Source: an uncultured Bacteroidales bacterium (GTDB lineage: Bacteria; Bacteroidota; Bacteroidia; Bacteroidales; Paludibacteraceae). From it: a DNA stretch of 24,308 nucleotides. The DNA lies in contig CAKZZM010000179.1 in the NCBI GenBank assembly GCA_937885465.1, positions 1-24,308 on the forward strand, read 5' to 3'. The position numbers and the translations under genes are program-made. Shown one piece after another: positions 22,801-24,308 of the stretch. Below the pieces are notes generated by a model, which was given only the letters and a program-made list of their open reading frames with translations, had not been told where the DNA came from and made no database searches. Numbering within the stretch: position 1 is the stretch's first letter; each line of letters opens with the position of its first letter.

Positions 22801-23015
22801 AACGGGAAAGCACCGGCCTTACCAATGAACCATTTGCTCTCGCATTGCGCACCACGAGCACCCGCATTCCTCACCCACTGCGAGTTCTCCAAACCGTCCT
22901 CAAAATCACAAGTATAAACGACCTGCGCATTTGCAAGTTGCACTGCCATAAGCAGCGCAACAAGAGAAATTAATATTTTAAAAGACTTTATCACAGAATG
23001 ATTTACGAGCTTCAA
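19872..23015 (-). CDS. 1047-aa T9SS-exported multidomain surface protein
   Basis: Exported through Sec and then probably the type IX system. Residues 1-30 are a signal peptide (core ILISLVALLMAVQL, cleavage after ANA). Residues 31-210 form an anchor-J/MAM-like sandwich, 211-295 an FN3 module with a Cys pair (212 and 277), about 300-520 a further lectin-like beta region, and about 590-690 a PKD-like segment (YHYGDGTEEWVSG, then HIYPQEGGEF). Two CEG/GCDS-type modules lie at about 699-794, an Ig-like segment at about 905-965 (GYQWYRNDLPMI), and a T9SS sorting domain at about 972-1047, ending SEAAKIVVRN. The start is non-ATG: the longest frame begins with TTG at 23015, and a GTG at 22994 gives the equally good MIKSFKILISLV. 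No in-frame ATG occurs before the signal-peptide core. It lies between an OmpA-family gene (50-base gap) and a barrel gene. Confidence 0.85.
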   Translation of the reverse strand: MKLVNHSVIKSFKILISLVALLMAVQLANAQVVYTCDFEDGLENSQWVRNAGARGAQCESKWFIGKAGAFPLEGDSGLYVSSDSLNAVYQSSQTMYVVTYREMTLQSGSYNIDFDWRGMGNGRSAQLVVAWVPQTQATNSNNSGSLANWATTYRIGDVLYGSKTWKPAHQTFTVTSATEQGKLVFIWSSARDVAKPPSGCVDNIVISVASQCSSVTNLTYTTATATLSWSGRADYYQIRDYTPISNSIVYYDSVMSTSLPLQLDDEGTHEFYVRAVCNGGESFSAWMMTTTFVWIPGKRCIDYMDIGISPQVSGRCYVGTYENFVTEAKQGTLQMVNNGPSSHKSLHALHTDLSEVDPNTTLNGGLSTVPDGEIASVRLGGMDSEGGSNFPDAYSSRIEYKYTVQAGMSDLLDLKYAAVLQSGGHEEVQQPSFKLDVLDGSGRQLASSCTHLDFKPGFGSTSSWHNEDDIYWCDWSTVTVSLRPYVGQTLTIRLTAVRCYYDTHFAYAYFTLGCRSGSLEGLACGDLSTDHFTAPEGFTYRWYKEGQPNTTLDTARTFHIDPLDANIYMVECHSVTDYSCYYVLTANPNPRFPMSQVTYKASVDNCQNIVDFSNSSFIRVVNRATGETMSEEEALYDIFYHYGDGTEEWVSGAQNRHIYPQEGGEFECYAVASMNDGVCQDTIRYTITLPDILHTGSQDTVHACVGDSVQIQSGEWVFRDTVYTTYQANQYGCQAPSDHYVFIHPVSYDSTVVELCEGGYVDFEGKRYTETGVYTVNLQTIHGCDSVLELMLTVIPRLEVAIRDTIEICADDSLIPIPYDVIKGRVSAVHVMPDSFALTRGFLPDYPFEPEDYILLPTPHNIHPGYYSMTISLGTPDCPSDPVYVVLKVKYSSSIIDQKNDIVALLNEDYNGGFTFLGYQWYRNDLPMIGETTSYVIVSDSDQGAKYYCKLIGDDGVVVETCPIWYTSGRTALDNVEVFAIEPTLVGGGGQICLNKSGLIRIFDNLGRQVKEYRLPVGEKAVIEAPAEDGLYIVVSGSEAAKIVVRN

Positions 23016-23065
23016 TTCAATATCAATATATTCCCACGCCTCGTTACTTCAAAACTCCGACATTA

Positions 23066-24308
23066 CTAATATTCATCCACCTCGGCTTCATCAGCATTCA
23101 GAACAGTAACTTGAACGCGACGGTTATTCTGCTTACCCTCGGCGGTGTCATTAGTATCAACAGGCTCTGACTCACCCTTACCGTTCGTCTCTATTCTATC
23201 TTCCGCTATACCGCGCTTAACCATCTCTGCCTTCACGCTGAGCGCACGGTTCTCGGATAGTATCTGGTTGTGCAATTCGGTACCGTCGGAGTCGGTGTGA
23301 CCGGTGATCAAGACACGAATTCGAGGATTATCATTGAGGAAGTTATAAAGCGTCATCAAGTCTTCCTCTGACTCCGGCAGGATATCCGTCTTATCTACGG
23401 CAAAGAACATGTGCCTCAGTATCAGCACTCGCTTGATACGCTTAATAGGCGTCATATAGAAATGCTCCGTGGCATAGAGGTCGCTGACAGAAGCCACCGT
23501 ATCGTGATAACCCGCCGAAGTAATCTTCAACTGATAAGTGTCGCCATACTTGAGCGAAGCAATAAGCTCCTTCTTCTCCGCATTAGTCGTCAACTTCGTT
23601 TCCTTACCATCATTATCACTCTTGAAGACGATAGTAGCATTGATAAGCTGTTCGGTGGTCGCATCATGTACGAGGCAGGTCAACCTCGGGTTTGGAATAA
23701 GTCGGAAAGGCACTGTGTCTTTCAGATCTGCCACATGCGCATAATTGACGGTATCGCTGCTTAGATACCCCACGCTTACCGCACTTAACTCGTAATTTCC
23801 GCTTGCATAACGCCCTTGGAAGATACCGTCCCTCCTAACAGACTTCTGCTGCGGTTTGCGCTTCGTTCCCGTCTGCTTGATATTGACCTTCGCCGTCGGC
23901 AAAGGCTCTGCGGTAAACGCATCTGCCACAAACACCGTCATGCGCGGATTAGGCACTTTCGGCTTGTTCAGTTGGAGCAAGGCGGTGAAATGAACACCCA
24001 CGAGCAACGAACTGAGTTTCTTATCTGCCCAAGCAGACTGAAAAAGAGAGTTAGTCGCCACATTCGTAGGCGATGGCTCAACAAGAGCGAGGCCACGACT
24101 GCCCGAATTCATCAGCGGCAAACCATAATCGACAAACAGACCGGCACGCAAGTGCCACGGGTGAGCCGACTCATCATTACGCTCGTTCCACTCCGCTGAG
24201 AAAAAATCATTCAGATTAACGCCGAACTCGGCGGAGATAGTAGCGTCCAAACCACCTACGCCTATGCTGTTGCGACCCTTGGCCGTACCTGCGTACATCG
24301 GGTGATCT
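23066..24308 (-). CDS. OmpA-family outer-membrane protein with two carboxypeptidase-regulatory-like modules (5' end outside window)
   Basis: The frame stays open past the window edge (the codons above the ATG at 24298 encode Asp-His-Pro), so the N-terminus, including any signal peptide, is missing. Numbered from that ATG, residues 1-112 are the end of a beta-barrel (HLRAGLFVDYGLPL, SSLLVGVHFTALLQL). Two related beta-sandwich modules follow, at about 117-200 (NPRMTVFVADAFTAEPL) and 203-285 (NPRLTCLVHDATTEQLI), resembling CarboxypepD_reg-like repeats. Residues 290-400 are an OmpA C-terminal domain with TGHTDSDG at 332-339 and NRALSVKAEMVKRGI at 350-364; Asp336 and Arg351 match the peptidoglycan-binding pair. 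It would tie the outer membrane to peptidoglycan. It is probably co-transcribed with the two downstream genes. Confidence 0.88.
   Translation of the reverse strand, partial: DHPMYAGTAKGRNSIGVGGLDATISAEFGVNLNDFFSAEWNERNDESAHPWHLRAGLFVDYGLPLMNSGSRGLALVEPSPTNVATNSLFQSAWADKKLSSLLVGVHFTALLQLNKPKVPNPRMTVFVADAFTAEPLPTAKVNIKQTGTKRKPQQKSVRRDGIFQGRYASGNYELSAVSVGYLSSDTVNYAHVADLKDTVPFRLIPNPRLTCLVHDATTEQLINATIVFKSDNDGKETKLTTNAEKKELIASLKYGDTYQLKITSAGYHDTVASVSDLYATEHFYMTPIKRIKRVLILRHMFFAVDKTDILPESEEDLMTLYNFLNDNPRIRVLITGHTDSDGTELHNQILSENRALSVKAEMVKRGIAEDRIETNGKGESEPVDTNDTAEGKQNNRRVQVTVLNADEAEVDEY

Overview
The window looks like chromosomal DNA of a member of the Bacteroidota, most likely order Bacteroidales. 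The evidence is two type IX secretion (T9SS) substrates with C-terminal sorting domains, a Bacteroidales-type alpha-glucan phosphorylase, promoter boxes of the Bacteroidota TTTG-N20-TAnnTTTG type, no clear Shine-Dalgarno sequences, and several outer-membrane beta-barrels. I see no tRNA, rRNA, CRISPR array, transposase or phage gene. No gene-free stretch exceeds 300 bases; the longest is 18685-18908 (224 bases).

Layout. (1) 92-1508, plus strand: a small stand-alone HsdR-N-type nuclease-fold protein, then a PhoH-family ATPase. Each is preceded by three CTTTCNA heptamers. A bidirectional terminator (1578-1617) follows. (2) 1673-4234, minus strand: alpha-glucan phosphorylase, transcribed divergently from region 3. 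(3) 4411-7335, plus strand: RNase R, an outer-membrane protein with an SH3-like N-terminal domain, and a 60-residue ribbon-helix-helix protein, packed as an operon and closed by a strong hairpin at 7347-7392. (4) 7459 to the window end, minus strand, about 16.8 kb, holds cell-surface genes. Reading with transcription: an OmpA-family peptidoglycan-anchored barrel (5' end outside the window), a 1047-aa T9SS substrate, a 309-aa barrel, an AT-rich hairpin with a T tract (likely terminator), a good promoter, and an 11.2-kb gene for a 3741-aa T9SS substrate.

The giant protein consists of a signal peptide, twelve anchor-J/MAM-like beta-sandwich modules alternating with twelve fibronectin type III (FN3) modules, five short CEG...GCDS-type modules, and a T9SS sorting domain. 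It shares FN3 and GCDS modules with the 1047-aa protein. With the two barrel proteins, one carrying a peptidoglycan-binding OmpA domain, region 4 reads as a candidate surface apparatus: large exported fibres or adhesins plus envelope partners. That functional link is inferred from gene order and shared modules, not demonstrated. It is the most interesting part of the window. Regions 1-3 are housekeeping or RNA-metabolism genes with some unusual details: non-ATG starts, an RNase R that appears to lack its usual N-terminal helix-turn-helix, and an orphan restriction-nuclease-like domain.
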